From: Pseudomonadota bacterium
GTDB lineage: Bacteria > Pseudomonadota > Gammaproteobacteria > Xanthomonadales > SZUA-38
Length of the DNA: 64,000 nucleotides
Direction: 5' to 3'
Assembly (NCBI GenBank): GCA_039033415.1
Contig: JBCCCR010000019.1
Location: 62,001-126,000 of the forward strand
Below, one piece after another: positions 52,648 through 62,248 of this stretch. Position numbers and translations under genes: made by a program. Below the pieces are notes generated by a model that saw only the letters and a program-made list of their open reading frames with translations, was not told where the DNA came from and ran no database searches. Numbering within the stretch: position 1 is the first letter of the stretch; each line of letters opens with the position of its first letter.

Positions 52648-53571
52648 TCAGCGGGCGGCTGGTCCGGTCCAAAAATTTCGCAGAGCCGCGTTGAGCTCGG
52701 TTGGACTTTCTAACGGCAGTAGCCTTCCCGCCGTTTTGAATTGCACGACGCGCGCATCAGGAAACCGATTGGACATACGCGCAACGTCCTCCGGCGTAAA
52801 GACAATATCCGCGGTACCCACCGGCAGTAGTACCGGTACTTTGACCTTCCCCGGCAAATCGGGACGTCCCTCGGTGAGGCCCGTGCCGGCGAAAAAGGCG
52901 ACAAACATCTCGGTTCGGGTATCGAGGATCATCTGCTTGTAGCGGGCGCGAGCGTGCAGGCTGTTGACCGGCCCGTCGATATACTCGTCGAACCTTCGGA
53001 ACAGAACATCTTTACCCTCAACCACAACGAGGCGGGCCAGCTCCTGCTGATAGCGTTTGTAGGCCGGGTTCGATCCGAGATCAAAATTTCCACTGATGAG
53101 CGTGACGCTGGCGACCCGGTCGGGGATGCGCTCGTAAACCAGCCCGGCGATAAACGCCGTAGCGCTCATCCCGACCAGGTCAATCTTGTCCTCAACGCCG
53201 ATTGCGTCGAGAAAGGTGACGATATCGTCGGCATACCGGTAGTAGTCGAGTGGGAGGTCTGTGACGGGTTCGGAGCGACCCCAGCCCCGCAGGTCTGGCG
53301 CAATGACCCGGCGAATATCCGATAGCCCGTTGAGCTGATCAAGCCAGAGTGCGGAGTGCAGAAAAAAACCGTGCAGCAGGACTGCCGGGGGACCCGATCC
53401 TTTGGATCGATAGCCCCACATCGCGTCTCCCACGGGTACCGAGAATAGTCCGTCCGGACCTGCAGTCTCTCGGTTTGCTGCTAAAGCCGCGGTGGTCGCG
53501 AGGGCAAAACAAAAAAGGAAACTGACCGCCAGCCAAGATCGCGCGCTTAGGTATTGGATCGTCCGAGCCAT
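52648..53571 (-). CDS. Exported alpha/beta hydrolase with altered catalytic triad
   Basis: 307 residues with a signal peptide (SFLFCFALATTAALAA). HGFFLHS and APDLRGWGRS are normal for the fold. The nucleophile elbow is GMSAT (S136), with threonine replacing the last glycine, and the expected GH near the C-terminus is GRLLPLESP, with R283 in the histidine position. The acid is plausibly the D of GTADIV. The loss of histidine suggests an inactive or non-hydrolytic protein unless another histidine serves. It lies between the DUF1838-like gene and the GH43-like gene, 14-32 bp from each, probably in one operon. Confidence 0.78.
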   Translation of the reverse strand: MARTIQYLSARSWLAVSFLFCFALATTAALAANRETAGPDGLFSVPVGDAMWGYRSKGSGPPAVLLHGFFLHSALWLDQLNGLSDIRRVIAPDLRGWGRSEPVTDLPLDYYRYADDIVTFLDAIGVEDKIDLVGMSATAFIAGLVYERIPDRVASVTLISGNFDLGSNPAYKRYQQELARLVVVEGKDVLFRRFDEYIDGPVNSLHARARYKQMILDTRTEMFVAFFAGTGLTEGRPDLPGKVKVPVLLPVGTADIVFTPEDVARMSNRFPDARVVQFKTAGRLLPLESPTELNAALRNFWTGPAAR

Positions 53572-53585
53572 CGGCGACCAGTCCT

Positions 53586-54743
53586 CTAGGCGCTCTTGCG
53601 CACGCGGCGGAAGTTTCGAAGGTTGCCGTCTTCACTGATCGCAAGGCCGATGCCCCGCGTTGGACCGGCGGTGTTCGTCCGCACCGAGAAACCGTAGTAG
53701 TACATATAGATGGCGCCGCTGGGATGCACCGTTAGCTGCGGGTAAGAAACGCCACCGCTGTCGAAGCGGTCGTAGTTGCCCATATGAAAAATCGGCTCGT
53801 CATAAAGCCGCGTCCAGGTCAGCGCGTCGTCGGACACGGCCGCGCCGATCATTCTTGGATAACCCGCCACGCGTCCATCCAGCGCCGTGTACACCATCAG
53901 CCAGCGCGGCCCTGACGAATCTGGATTGGGGATGATATGGCGCGTGTTAGAACCGGCAAGCTCCCACCGGGCCGGTTCCTGTGTCCATTTGATCGGCCCC
54001 AGACGGGTCCAGTTTTTTAGATCCTTGGACTCAGCAACCAAAGTCTCCCAATAGCCAGCGGTGGCGGAAATGCTGGCGTAGTACATGAGGAACCGATCGC
54101 CGTCGTGGATGCCGTTGGGGAATGCACCATAAACATCGTCGTCGATATCAACCGATGCACCGCCGGTTGCCGTGCCACGGATGCGCTCCCAGTGAATGCC
54201 GTCTTTGCTGCGCGCGACGCCCGGTCGGCATCGATAGCCTTTGTGCTGGTAGCTGTTCGGCGCCTGATAGCCCCCCAGGTCGCCAGGGATCGTCGAGTCA
54301 CCGCCGAAGTACCAGAGCAGCCATTCGCCGTTGTGGTAGGTGACGTCACCGCTCGCGACGTGCGTCGCATCAAAATCGTCGGGGTTGTCGCTCCACTCCA
54401 TGACGGCACCGCCGGTCAACGGACCCTTGAAGCGTGTCCAGCTGATCCCGTCGTCGGACTTGGCCACGGCAATCCGGCCCGTGCCGAAGAGCGGGGCGAC
54501 GTCCTCGGGGAAATTGTTGTCCCGCGCGTAGTACCACATCCACCACTTCCGGTCTTGTTCATGCCACCGCACAACGGCGCCGCCGTTTTTGGCCTCGTCG
54601 CACCAACCCTCCGGGCCTTTCCCAAGGATGAAGCCGGGATCGGTGAGTGGCGCTGATCTGGCGAATGCGTTTCGACCTGGCAAAACGGAGGCAAGTCCGA
54701 CAGCGGCCGCGCCGCGAAGGAATGGTCGCCGACCCATGCCCAT
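53586..54743 (-). CDS. Exported GH43/GH32-like five-bladed propeller protein
   Basis: 385 residues. N-terminal GRRPFLRGAAAVGLAS is a possible Tat signal. The mature protein has repeated blades with D-x-G-W/YY patterns: NGGAVVRWHEQDRKWWMWYY, RIAVAKSDDGISWTRF, NGEWLLWYFGGDS, GVARSKDGIHWERI, RFLMYYASISA, RWLMVYTALDG, which is the five-bladed propeller of GH43/GH32/GH130-like families. The acidic catalytic triad was not assigned, so glycosidase activity is uncertain. First gene of the three-gene Tat/exported cluster. Confidence 0.7.
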   Translation of the reverse strand: MGMGRRPFLRGAAAVGLASVLPGRNAFARSAPLTDPGFILGKGPEGWCDEAKNGGAVVRWHEQDRKWWMWYYARDNNFPEDVAPLFGTGRIAVAKSDDGISWTRFKGPLTGGAVMEWSDNPDDFDATHVASGDVTYHNGEWLLWYFGGDSTIPGDLGGYQAPNSYQHKGYRCRPGVARSKDGIHWERIRGTATGGASVDIDDDVYGAFPNGIHDGDRFLMYYASISATAGYWETLVAESKDLKNWTRLGPIKWTQEPARWELAGSNTRHIIPNPDSSGPRWLMVYTALDGRVAGYPRMIGAAVSDDALTWTRLYDEPIFHMGNYDRFDSGGVSYPQLTVHPSGAIYMYYYGFSVRTNTAGPTRGIGLAISEDGNLRNFRRVRKSA

Positions 54744-54961
54744 CAGAGACGACCCTCGTCCAGGTCCAAACGCTTCGTCTTGCGGTCTAGACAGAAATTC
54801 CGAAGACCGTCTCGCTGAGTTGTCCGCATGGGGCCCACCGGCAGGTTGCTGGGAGAGAAGGCCTCATCCTGCGGTGAGCCGCTTGCCCTGCCCAATTGAA
54901 ATGACGAATGGGCTCATAACGGGAAGTCATAATCGCGCCGAACGCAGCGCTTTCGACTTGT

Positions 54962-56431
54962 TTAGGTGCAGGGCTGTGCCTGTCGCAGCCGGAGAAGAAG
55001 GGTGTCTACCTTTGGGTGGGATTCCACGGGCGCCAGGTAGAGTAAGCCAGGTCCACCATGGCGTTTCAGCGTGCAGACCGTGTCTGCTGGAGGCGCTACG
55101 GTTCGCTCACCCAGTCGTTCGAGTAAGTCGCTCAGCTGACCGGGGTGGGCGATGACCACACCATGGAGGTAGGGGTGGTTGGCCAGAATGGAGTTCCCGA
55201 GGTCCTCTTCCACGTCCAGCGTCCACAGACTTCGGTTGCCAATTGACCGCCGAAGCTCCCGCATCAGACTTTCGAGCTGGCTATCTCCGACAACCGCAAC
55301 GGTGACCGCCAGGCGTTGCTCAAGACTGTCCAAGCTGGCATCGAGCTTATTGAGCACCCGGTCGAAGTACCGATCAACAAAGGGCTGATCCATCGCAACA
55401 CCCTCGGAAAGATATTGCTCCACCAGGTCCACCATCAGCTTGGCGGACTGATCGATCTGTGGATCGTTATAAAAAGACAAGGGTGCGTCAGCGTAGACTT
55501 TGTAGCCAACGTCGCCGCGCAGCCGCTTTTCGAGCACCCCGTTACCGATCGCGGTTGCCAGCGCCTCGTCCATCAGCCCCAGCGCTACGGACGCGTTTGC
55601 CGATTCAGCTTTCATGGCGCCCTTGAGGCGCAGCTGATGCCAGTTTGGGGGCGCCAAACTGTAAAGGTAATGGGCAAGCTCGTGAACTACGACGCCAATA
55701 CGGTGTTGAGCGGTTTCCCCGGAAACCACCTCAACTACGCTGTGCTGCTGAATCTGCTGACCGCGGCTCGGGCTGTCATGCGGTGGCCGGAACATCAGGT
55801 TTAAGGTCAGTCCTTCGATGACCGAAGCGTTTTGAACGCCGTAAAAGGCTACGGCCGCCCCGACCGTCGAGTTGATCTCACTCGCAAGCAGCGCGTTTAA
55901 CTCCTTCTTGACCGCAGTCATTGGTGCGACCGCATCACGTGCCCACCATTGCTGAAATGCGGGTTCGAAATGACTGACAATTTCGGTCATCCGCGCCGCG
56001 TCCGGGGTTGTCATCACCAGCATCAGCCGTTCCCGCAAGCCGTCCAGCGAGTCGCTCATGAAAGAGGCCGTTCGAAGGCGCTGTGAGAGGTCAAAATAAC
56101 TGGCCGGGTCAGGCCCCATGTCAGGAATTGGCAATCCTAATAGCGCTGGGGAGGGTCGCTCACCCCTCAGCCACACGCTCGTGCCGTAGCGGTTGCTGAT
56201 GGCAGCAAATTCCGTCAGCAGCCGGTTGGCCTCAGCATCAAGCCAACCTTGCTCAGTCCATAACTCTTCGTAAGCGGGCTGGCTGCAGTGACCGCCATCG
56301 ACCAGGCAGCCCAGCTGGTAATACAGGTTGGCCACCGGTGAAACCCGAATGGTCAGAGCCGTTTCCTGACTTTTCGCGACAGGAAATGCCAGCAGCGCAA
56401 ACACCGCGCCAAGTAGGGACAAAGTTTTCAT
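54962..56431 (-). CDS. Exported zinc metallopeptidase (HELAH, gluzincin-like)
   Basis: 489 residues. A signal peptide (LSLLGAVFALLAFPVAK) precedes a mostly helical mature protein. H250-E251-x-x-H254 (VVVHELAHYLYSL) and a downstream E289 in GLMDEALATAIGNG give the HExxH...E layout. The N-terminal domain includes AVANLYYQLGCL-like SPVANLYYQLGCLVDGGHCS. No named family is recognised. It lies upstream of no obvious partner and about 90 bp from the S41 peptidase gene on the same strand, so the two may be co-transcribed. Confidence 0.72.
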   Translation of the reverse strand: MKTLSLLGAVFALLAFPVAKSQETALTIRVSPVANLYYQLGCLVDGGHCSQPAYEELWTEQGWLDAEANRLLTEFAAISNRYGTSVWLRGERPSPALLGLPIPDMGPDPASYFDLSQRLRTASFMSDSLDGLRERLMLVMTTPDAARMTEIVSHFEPAFQQWWARDAVAPMTAVKKELNALLASEINSTVGAAVAFYGVQNASVIEGLTLNLMFRPPHDSPSRGQQIQQHSVVEVVSGETAQHRIGVVVHELAHYLYSLAPPNWHQLRLKGAMKAESANASVALGLMDEALATAIGNGVLEKRLRGDVGYKVYADAPLSFYNDPQIDQSAKLMVDLVEQYLSEGVAMDQPFVDRYFDRVLNKLDASLDSLEQRLAVTVAVVGDSQLESLMRELRRSIGNRSLWTLDVEEDLGNSILANHPYLHGVVIAHPGQLSDLLERLGERTVAPPADTVCTLKRHGGPGLLYLAPVESHPKVDTLLLRLRQAQPCT

Positions 56432-56523
56432 ACCTGCCTAGATGTTTTTTGAGCAAAGAAGGTCACAAGATAATAAGCAAAAAAAGTGGTTGCTTGACCG
56501 TTGGTTGGCTGCGCAATCGCCGC

Positions 56524-58296
56524 CTAGGGCTTTTGTGGCGCATGGGGAATACGAGTCAATCGCCGGAGCGCCTCTTCTGGGGGTGTTTTCCCCACAATTT
56601 GCATCACGGCTGCTTCCAGGACTTCGTCGCGCGCGTTGCGAATGCCACGTACCGTCGGTTTGATGGATATGTCGGGAACGATGCCTATTTGCTGGGTCGG
56701 GGTCTTGTCTGGATAGAAGACGCCGATGCCGCTGATAAAGGTTCTGTGGTTACCGGGCAGCGAAATCGGAGACATATTCCCGTCTGCGCCAGCGGTCTGG
56801 CTGCCGATTACCACGGCGTCGGGCGCCGCTCGGAAAGCCATGGCTGTATATTCGGCCTGACTTTGGCTGGTCTCATCGACCAAGATGACCACTTTGCCGC
56901 CAAAAAAGGGACTCGCGGGCTTCAATTCCAGCGGTTCCGTCCAGCGAAAAGTACCGGGCGATTCCAAATCACCATGAGTAAATCTCACAAACGGCGTAGC
57001 TTTTTCGACAAGGTGTTGGCCCAGGGCAAACACCACAAATTCAGCGGGGTAATTGCGAATGTCGATGATCAATCCGCGAGCCCCGTCGATAGTTTCAAGA
57101 TATGTCGGTATCTGTTGCTTCGATATAGCGGAAAGCTTCAGGTAAGCGATGCCGTCCGACAGCAGCTGCAGCGCATCACCGTCGCGATCGTGAGTCCATG
57201 GTCGACCCAAGTCCTGAGGCACGCGCTCGAGCGTCAGATCCATCTGCCTGCCATCACGGTCAATCTGAACTTCAACCGACTTTTCTGCCCCTCTGAGCAG
57301 ATAGCGATAGGCCTCGCGGAGCAGCGTCGCCTCGTTGGACACGCCGAGGTAAGGCGTCCAGTTTTTGACCAGTTCCCCGGTTGGTGTGCCGTCGACCGTA
57401 AGAATGATATCGCCGTAACGTAGTCCGTCCGGACCGATCGCCTCGCCCGAGTCGGACACCTCGGACTCATAAGTCCGCCAAACGACTGGCAGTCCCTCAA
57501 CGGGCCGGATGTGTGCCGGAACATCCAGTGTCCCTGCAGGCGGTCGCTGGTCAAACGCACTCCAGAGATTTGAGTGACTGTCTCGGATGCGGGCGATTAG
57601 GGCCATCAGCTCAAGCGCGTACTGATCGTCATCTTCGGCCCTGACAAATCTGGGAATCGAATCTCGAAGCACCCCGTCCCAGTCTGCACCGATAAGATTC
57701 CGGTAGGGCGACCAGTACTCGATGATGTTCCAGAAACGAAAAAGTGCCAGCATCCGGTAACGCCAGTCCAGGTGCTCGACGTCGGAGTAGCCGTCTTCGA
57801 ATTTAAAAACGGGATTGCGAACACCTTCGGCTAGGCTGACATAGTGCTGGCTGTTGACCTGCTCACGCGGACCCGTCCTCGGGGCTATGGCAGTCGCCAG
57901 CTCCGGACTCAGCAGGCTATTGTCCGTAAGCCAATTGTCGTCAACCGAATAGTGTTCGGCGCCAGTGGAAGCGGTCCCACAACCATCCTGCGGCCCGTCG
58001 ATTCGCTTCAGCCAATCCACCAAAACTTCGCTGGCTTCTTCGCGACTGCTGGCTGCAACCGTCTCATCGACAACGCCGAAGAGCTTTTCGTCCCACTTGA
58101 AACATCCAGCGATCACATTTGGGTGATGGTATTTGAGGTATCCCCAAACCTTCCCCAGCAGAAAGAGGTTCTCTATGCTCTGGGGTGTGATCTCTGGGGT
58201 GGCGCTGAATTCGTGCGGGTCGCCGACCGGCTCGTTTCCTTTGGCAGATGACGCTGACAAAACCAGGGCACAAAAAAGAAAAACCAGCCGAGACAT
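56524..58296 (-). CDS. S41 family peptidase with PDZ-like region
   Basis: 590 residues from ATG 58296, where a signal peptide begins (LVFLFCALVLSASSA); upstream codons are not needed. The N-terminal domain has NLFLLGKVWGYLKYHHP and a helical region; a PDZ-like stretch (GDIILTVDGTPTGELVKNW) follows; the S41 catalytic core has GLIIDIRNYP, VVILVDETSQSQAEYTAM and VIGSQTAGADGN. The serine lies in TSQSQAE; the classical Lys partner is not obvious, as in other members of this S41 subgroup. Probably a periplasmic peptidase. Confidence 0.85.
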   Translation of the reverse strand: MSRLVFLFCALVLSASSAKGNEPVGDPHEFSATPEITPQSIENLFLLGKVWGYLKYHHPNVIAGCFKWDEKLFGVVDETVAASSREEASEVLVDWLKRIDGPQDGCGTASTGAEHYSVDDNWLTDNSLLSPELATAIAPRTGPREQVNSQHYVSLAEGVRNPVFKFEDGYSDVEHLDWRYRMLALFRFWNIIEYWSPYRNLIGADWDGVLRDSIPRFVRAEDDDQYALELMALIARIRDSHSNLWSAFDQRPPAGTLDVPAHIRPVEGLPVVWRTYESEVSDSGEAIGPDGLRYGDIILTVDGTPTGELVKNWTPYLGVSNEATLLREAYRYLLRGAEKSVEVQIDRDGRQMDLTLERVPQDLGRPWTHDRDGDALQLLSDGIAYLKLSAISKQQIPTYLETIDGARGLIIDIRNYPAEFVVFALGQHLVEKATPFVRFTHGDLESPGTFRWTEPLELKPASPFFGGKVVILVDETSQSQAEYTAMAFRAAPDAVVIGSQTAGADGNMSPISLPGNHRTFISGIGVFYPDKTPTQQIGIVPDISIKPTVRGIRNARDEVLEAAVMQIVGKTPPEEALRRLTRIPHAPQKP

Positions 58297-58566
58297 AAAA
58301 ACCCTCCGAAACACACCGGGCAAACCCGCCACCCTACACAAGTCTATGTCGTGCTTTGCTCCTCTGTCATCGGCTTTGTCATACGCTGCGGAAACTGCCG
58401 CGGCCTACGAATGACGGGCGGCTTCGCAAAATGATAAAAGGGTCCGGTAGCTCGGTTCCTTTAGTTGCAAATTTTTTAGGTCAGATGTGCATCAGCGCGC
58501 GTTGTTGGCTGGCCTTGTCATACCTAAACTGCCGCGCGATTTGGAGTGATCCGGAGATACCTTTCG

Positions 58567-59451
58567 ATGACAAACTGGAATGAGATTCATACGGCGGCAC
58601 GGGTTGCCAAGCTTGGAACGGTAAGTGCAGCCGCTGACCAGCTGGGTATTCACCGAGCGACGGTGATCAGACATATCGAGCAGTTAGAGAAGCACTATGG
58701 CGCCAAGCTTTTCATTCGAGCGAAGGCAGGCTATACGCCGACAGACTTAGGTGTGGAGCTGCGCCGGGTTGCCGAGCTTGCAGACTCTCGCTTTGCCGAG
58801 ATTGAACGCATGGTCAAATCGCAAGCGGATCATCTTCAGGGTGAGTTGGTTGTAGCAACGCTCGAGCTGCTGGTCCCCGACTTACTGCCGGTGATTGACC
58901 GCTACGCACGCGACTATCCAGATATGAAGGTCCACATCGTCGCGGGCGAAGCGCTTTCCAGGCTAGAGTACGGCGAGGCTGACATCGCCTTTCGAGTGGG
59001 TTCTAAACCTGATCACCCTGATGAGGTTGTTACGCCTTTTCTCCAAAAGACCCTTGGCCTGTTTGCGTCTGGCGACTACGTCCAGCGGCACGGCAAACCA
59101 AAGGATCGGCAAGACTACGCCAATCACACTTTTGTTGGCTCGACCGAAAAACGGCACTCCCAGTCGGCTTTTTTGCGCTGGATGGCAAGACAGGTGCCGT
59201 CCGATCGAATTCAGCTGCTGTTCAACGATTTTGAGGCGGCAGAACAAGCCATTCTTGGGGGCCTAGGCATTGGCTTTATCCCGCATTCCGTGGCGGAAAA
59301 ACATGGCGATATGGTGGAGATTCGACCGGCGATGAAGGCCTGGTTGCTAAAGTCATGGCGGGTAACCCACGTGGACCTCCATCGGTCCGCGAAGGTGCAC
59401 GCCTTCCTAACGACCCTCAAAGCGATTTATCCCAAGCAACCTCCAGTTTAG
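58567..59451 (+). CDS. LysR family transcriptional regulator
   Basis: 294 residues from ATG 58567, with GGAG upstream; an ATG at 58546 would add seven. The winged HTH is MTNWNEIHTAARVAKLGTVS, AAADQLGIHRATVIRHIEQLE, YGAKLFIRAKAGYTPTDLG. The effector domain (LVVATLELLVPDLLPVIDRY, ADIAFRVGSKP) is of the LysR type that prefers an N-terminal NWNE. It is divergent from the S41 peptidase gene and 233 bp upstream of the SnoaL-like gene; it may control that cluster. No clear T-N11-A operator was confirmed. Confidence 0.9.
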   Translation: MTNWNEIHTAARVAKLGTVSAAADQLGIHRATVIRHIEQLEKHYGAKLFIRAKAGYTPTDLGVELRRVAELADSRFAEIERMVKSQADHLQGELVVATLELLVPDLLPVIDRYARDYPDMKVHIVAGEALSRLEYGEADIAFRVGSKPDHPDEVVTPFLQKTLGLFASGDYVQRHGKPKDRQDYANHTFVGSTEKRHSQSAFLRWMARQVPSDRIQLLFNDFEAAEQAILGGLGIGFIPHSVAEKHGDMVEIRPAMKAWLLKSWRVTHVDLHRSAKVHAFLTTLKAIYPKQPPV

Positions 59452-59684
59452 CCCATCCGGTTGTTTCAGCAGGTCCTCAACCTGCTGCAGAAATCCGCAT
59501 TGGATGCGCACTTTCTATCGTTGATGTGGTTGCCGCTGCGCGGCTAGCCTGACGGCAGTTTCGGTTGGCCATGCGCCACGGCAACTGGCCGCATACCCGC
59601 GCCTGAGCTATCAGCTGAAACCCAGACAATTGCGCCAGTTGTTAGCCGTGAACTGGCACCTGAGCTAATGATCGGGAGGTATTC

Positions 59685-60272
59685 ATGCACAGGTTTACGA
59701 CGCCGGTATTGCTGGCAGTGTTCTTCGCGTCATGGCATTCCGCAGCCCCCTGCGCCGAAAAGACGGGCGATGAGGCTAAACCCAGGACTTCCCAGGACCA
59801 GGGCCTCAACTACAGAAACACTGCCCCGCAGGACTTTGACACGGTGATCATCGCGGCAAATGCCGCAGATCGCGCCCGTGCGCAGGAGATTCTGGAGATT
59901 TACCGGGTGCTGGAAAGTGATCCGTCCATCGCCAACATGCGCAAATACATCGCCAGCGGCTATATCCAGCACAACACCGTCATTCCCGACGGCCCTGAAC
60001 CGCTAGCGATGGTGTTCTCCAGCTCAGTTGCGCAATACCCGGTGGCGATTGATGTCCACAAAGTGATGGTTCTGGGTGATTGGGCCATGGCTCACGTCAA
60101 CTTCCGGAACTTAAGCGGCAACAACCCGAATGATCTGGGTATCGCTGCGGTTGATATTTACCGCTACAACGCCGACGGCAAGGTGATTGAGCACTGGGAT
60201 GTGCTGCAGGGCGTGCCCACTCACTCGGCCAATCCTAACGGCATGTTCCTCCCCGTTTTTGATGAGGAGTAA
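59685..60272 (+). CDS. Exported SnoaL-like (NTF2-fold) protein
   Basis: 195 residues with a signal peptide ([17 protein letters not shown]). The NTF2-fold region contains [57 protein letters not shown] and [23 protein letters not shown], the signature of predicted SnoaL-like aldol-condensation-type proteins (COG4922). Most relatives are cytoplasmic; the signal peptide here is a difference. It sits four bases before an AhpD-like/TSP3 gene, forming an exported cluster with the DcaP-type porin. Confidence 0.82.
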   Translation: MHRFTTPVLLAVFFASWHSAAPCAEKTGDEAKPRTSQDQGLNYRNTAPQDFDTVIIAANAADRARAQEILEIYRVLESDPSIANMRKYIASGYIQHNTVIPDGPEPLAMVFSSSVAQYPVAIDVHKVMVLGDWAMAHVNFRNLSGNNPNDLGIAAVDIYRYNADGKVIEHWDVLQGVPTHSANPNGMFLPVFDEE

Positions 60273-60276
60273 TACG

Positions 60277-62178
60277 ATGATCCGAGTCCGAATGAACTTG
60301 CTGCCGCTGTTCTTCCTGGTATTCGCAACGGGTCCCATCTTCGCCCAGCCTTTGCCCGAGCCGCCGGAAGAAGATCGGAGCATGCCTTACTACGACAGGC
60401 ACAAGATCGACGTTAGCAATCTACGAGACTTCTTCGAAGGCATCCTGATCGCTGACATCATGATTCATGCTGACGGCATGTTTGATGCGATCACCAAGTG
60501 GCAGATCACTCTGTATCAAATGATCCTGTCGGGAAGCCGCCATCACCAGGCTCGAGCGGCGTATCAGCTCATGTCACTCGGTGTCCCTATCGAGCAGGTG
60601 CGCGCAGTCTGGTCTTCTAACTATCCTGAATCCATCGTCGACAAGCGGACTAGGGCGGCCTTGGAATTTGTGACCTTGGCGGCGACTAACCCGGCCAGGG
60701 TGACCGGGGATTCTCACGCGGCGCTGCGCATGCAGTTTGTTGATCGTCAAATCGCCGAGCTGATCGAGCTGATTGCCATCAACGCGGCGATGGCGAAACA
60801 CGACCTGATGTTGCCAATTGCCACCGATAAAGAGACTTTGGCCTGGGCCGAGACGCATCTGTCATCCGTTGGTTGGAAACCGGGTCGCAACCGCAGCAGT
60901 ACCCCAGACGAGCAGCGCGCGGCACTTTTCGCGGGTGAGGCGCTTAGGACGGCTGAGCAAGAGATAAGGGCCAGGTGGAAGCCCGGCGATTTGGCGGCGT
61001 TAAACCCGGTATTCGAAACCGACTGGGTCAACCGCATCACGGGCTATGAGATTCCCCGCGTGACTTTTGATAGCGATAAAGACGGCGTCGAAGATCCGTT
61101 TGACCACTATCCAGAGGACTATTTGCGCTGGGAAGCGCCGGGTCTTTCTGAGCTCAATCTCCCGGCTTCCAGCACCAAAGCCTTCGACGTCGCGGCCTAC
61201 GACTACCCGTACTATCGACCGTCCGTTGTGGCCAAGGCGAGCTATCCCCTGAGCGACCGGGGACGGTTCGACACCGAATGGACGCGGCAGAGCTCCATAG
61301 GCACCGTGAGTATCGATGAATACTTTTCCGGCACCGACCGGGCGCTCACGCTGGAGATGAAGTGGCTGATATTTTTTGTGAACCAGCTCGCTTCGGGTTG
61401 CGGACACTGCCAGGTGCATGGTGCCTACGGCATCTACGACGCGATCAAGGATGAATACCCTTTCGATCGCCTTCCCCCGGACCAGCAATCCGTGGTGCTC
61501 GAAAAAATCCACGCGCTGTTCGATTTTGAGCGCTCCAGCCTGTTTTCTGAGAAAGAGAAGGCGGCCTTTCGCATCGCTCGAGACGCGGGCCCGCTGCCAA
61601 CACGAACCACGGCAGCGCATATCGAGCATCTTCGCCGTCACTACTCTGATCGGGAGATTCAGGAAATTCTCTCTCTCCTGGTCACCGGCGGGTGGCTGGC
61701 CACAGCGATGCAGTCCCAGCTCACTGTTACCGATCGACTAAGTATGGCCTGGGCACAACGCAATCTCACCCAGGTGGGCTGGAAACCGGGACCACATTTG
61801 GGGCTACCCAACGAGCAGCGCCGCTGGCATATGACCGAAGTGGTGGAATTCGGGATGGCCAAAATGAACGCCGGCGAGGTCATCGACGGCGCCTCTGAAT
61901 GGCTGGACATGCCCGTGCCGCTGGCGGTCGACTCAGACGAAGATGGCGTCGACGACGGCTTTGACGGCTATCCCGATGACCCGACCCGCTGGGAAGACAC
62001 CGATCGAGACGGCATCGAAGACCGTCTCGATGACGATATTGACGGAGACGGTATCGCTAACGCCGAAGAAGTCGCCCAGGGCACGTTTCCCTACAAAGCC
62101 GATTCGGATGCCGACGGCGTCAATGATCCCGCGGAACTCCGGGCGGGGACCAACCCCATAGATCCCCGAGATTTCTAA
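60277..62178 (+). CDS. Exported AhpD-like protein with thrombospondin type-3 calcium repeats
   Basis: 633 residues from ATG 60277, with GAGGAG upstream and a signal peptide ending at IFAQ. Two homologous helical modules are visible: residues about 40-250 and 300-540, each with a W(A)-x-VGWKPG motif ([13 protein letters not shown] at 191-203; [13 protein letters not shown] at 493-505). The second carries an AhpD/CMD-type CGHC at 375-378 and H381 ([12 protein letters not shown]); the first lacks both cysteines. Calcium-binding repeats follow each module ([21 protein letters not shown]-type at 265-285; [21 protein letters not shown]-type at 552-625). Possibly a secreted redox or folding protein stabilised by calcium. 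Confidence 0.75.
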   Translation: MIRVRMNLLPLFFLVFATGPIFAQPLPEPPEEDRSMPYYDRHKIDVSNLRDFFEGILIADIMIHADGMFDAITKWQITLYQMILSGSRHHQARAAYQLMSLGVPIEQVRAVWSSNYPESIVDKRTRAALEFVTLAATNPARVTGDSHAALRMQFVDRQIAELIELIAINAAMAKHDLMLPIATDKETLAWAETHLSSVGWKPGRNRSSTPDEQRAALFAGEALRTAEQEIRARWKPGDLAALNPVFETDWVNRITGYEIPRVTFDSDKDGVEDPFDHYPEDYLRWEAPGLSELNLPASSTKAFDVAAYDYPYYRPSVVAKASYPLSDRGRFDTEWTRQSSIGTVSIDEYFSGTDRALTLEMKWLIFFVNQLASGCGHCQVHGAYGIYDAIKDEYPFDRLPPDQQSVVLEKIHALFDFERSSLFSEKEKAAFRIARDAGPLPTRTTAAHIEHLRRHYSDREIQEILSLLVTGGWLATAMQSQLTVTDRLSMAWAQRNLTQVGWKPGPHLGLPNEQRRWHMTEVVEFGMAKMNAGEVIDGASEWLDMPVPLAVDSDEDGVDDGFDGYPDDPTRWEDTDRDGIEDRLDDDIDGDGIANAEEVAQGTFPYKADSDADGVNDPAELRAGTNPIDPRDF

Positions 62179-62248
62179 TAGATCCCGAGCGACGCAGCCG
62201 CCCCCTGGGCGAGGCGAGTCCCATACCTACCGATACGGCGCAAATCGC

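Noticed and set aside
56338-57423. 361-codon plus-strand frame opposite the metallopeptidase and S41 genes
   Set aside because: Spans two genes on the opposite strand and lacks any motif.
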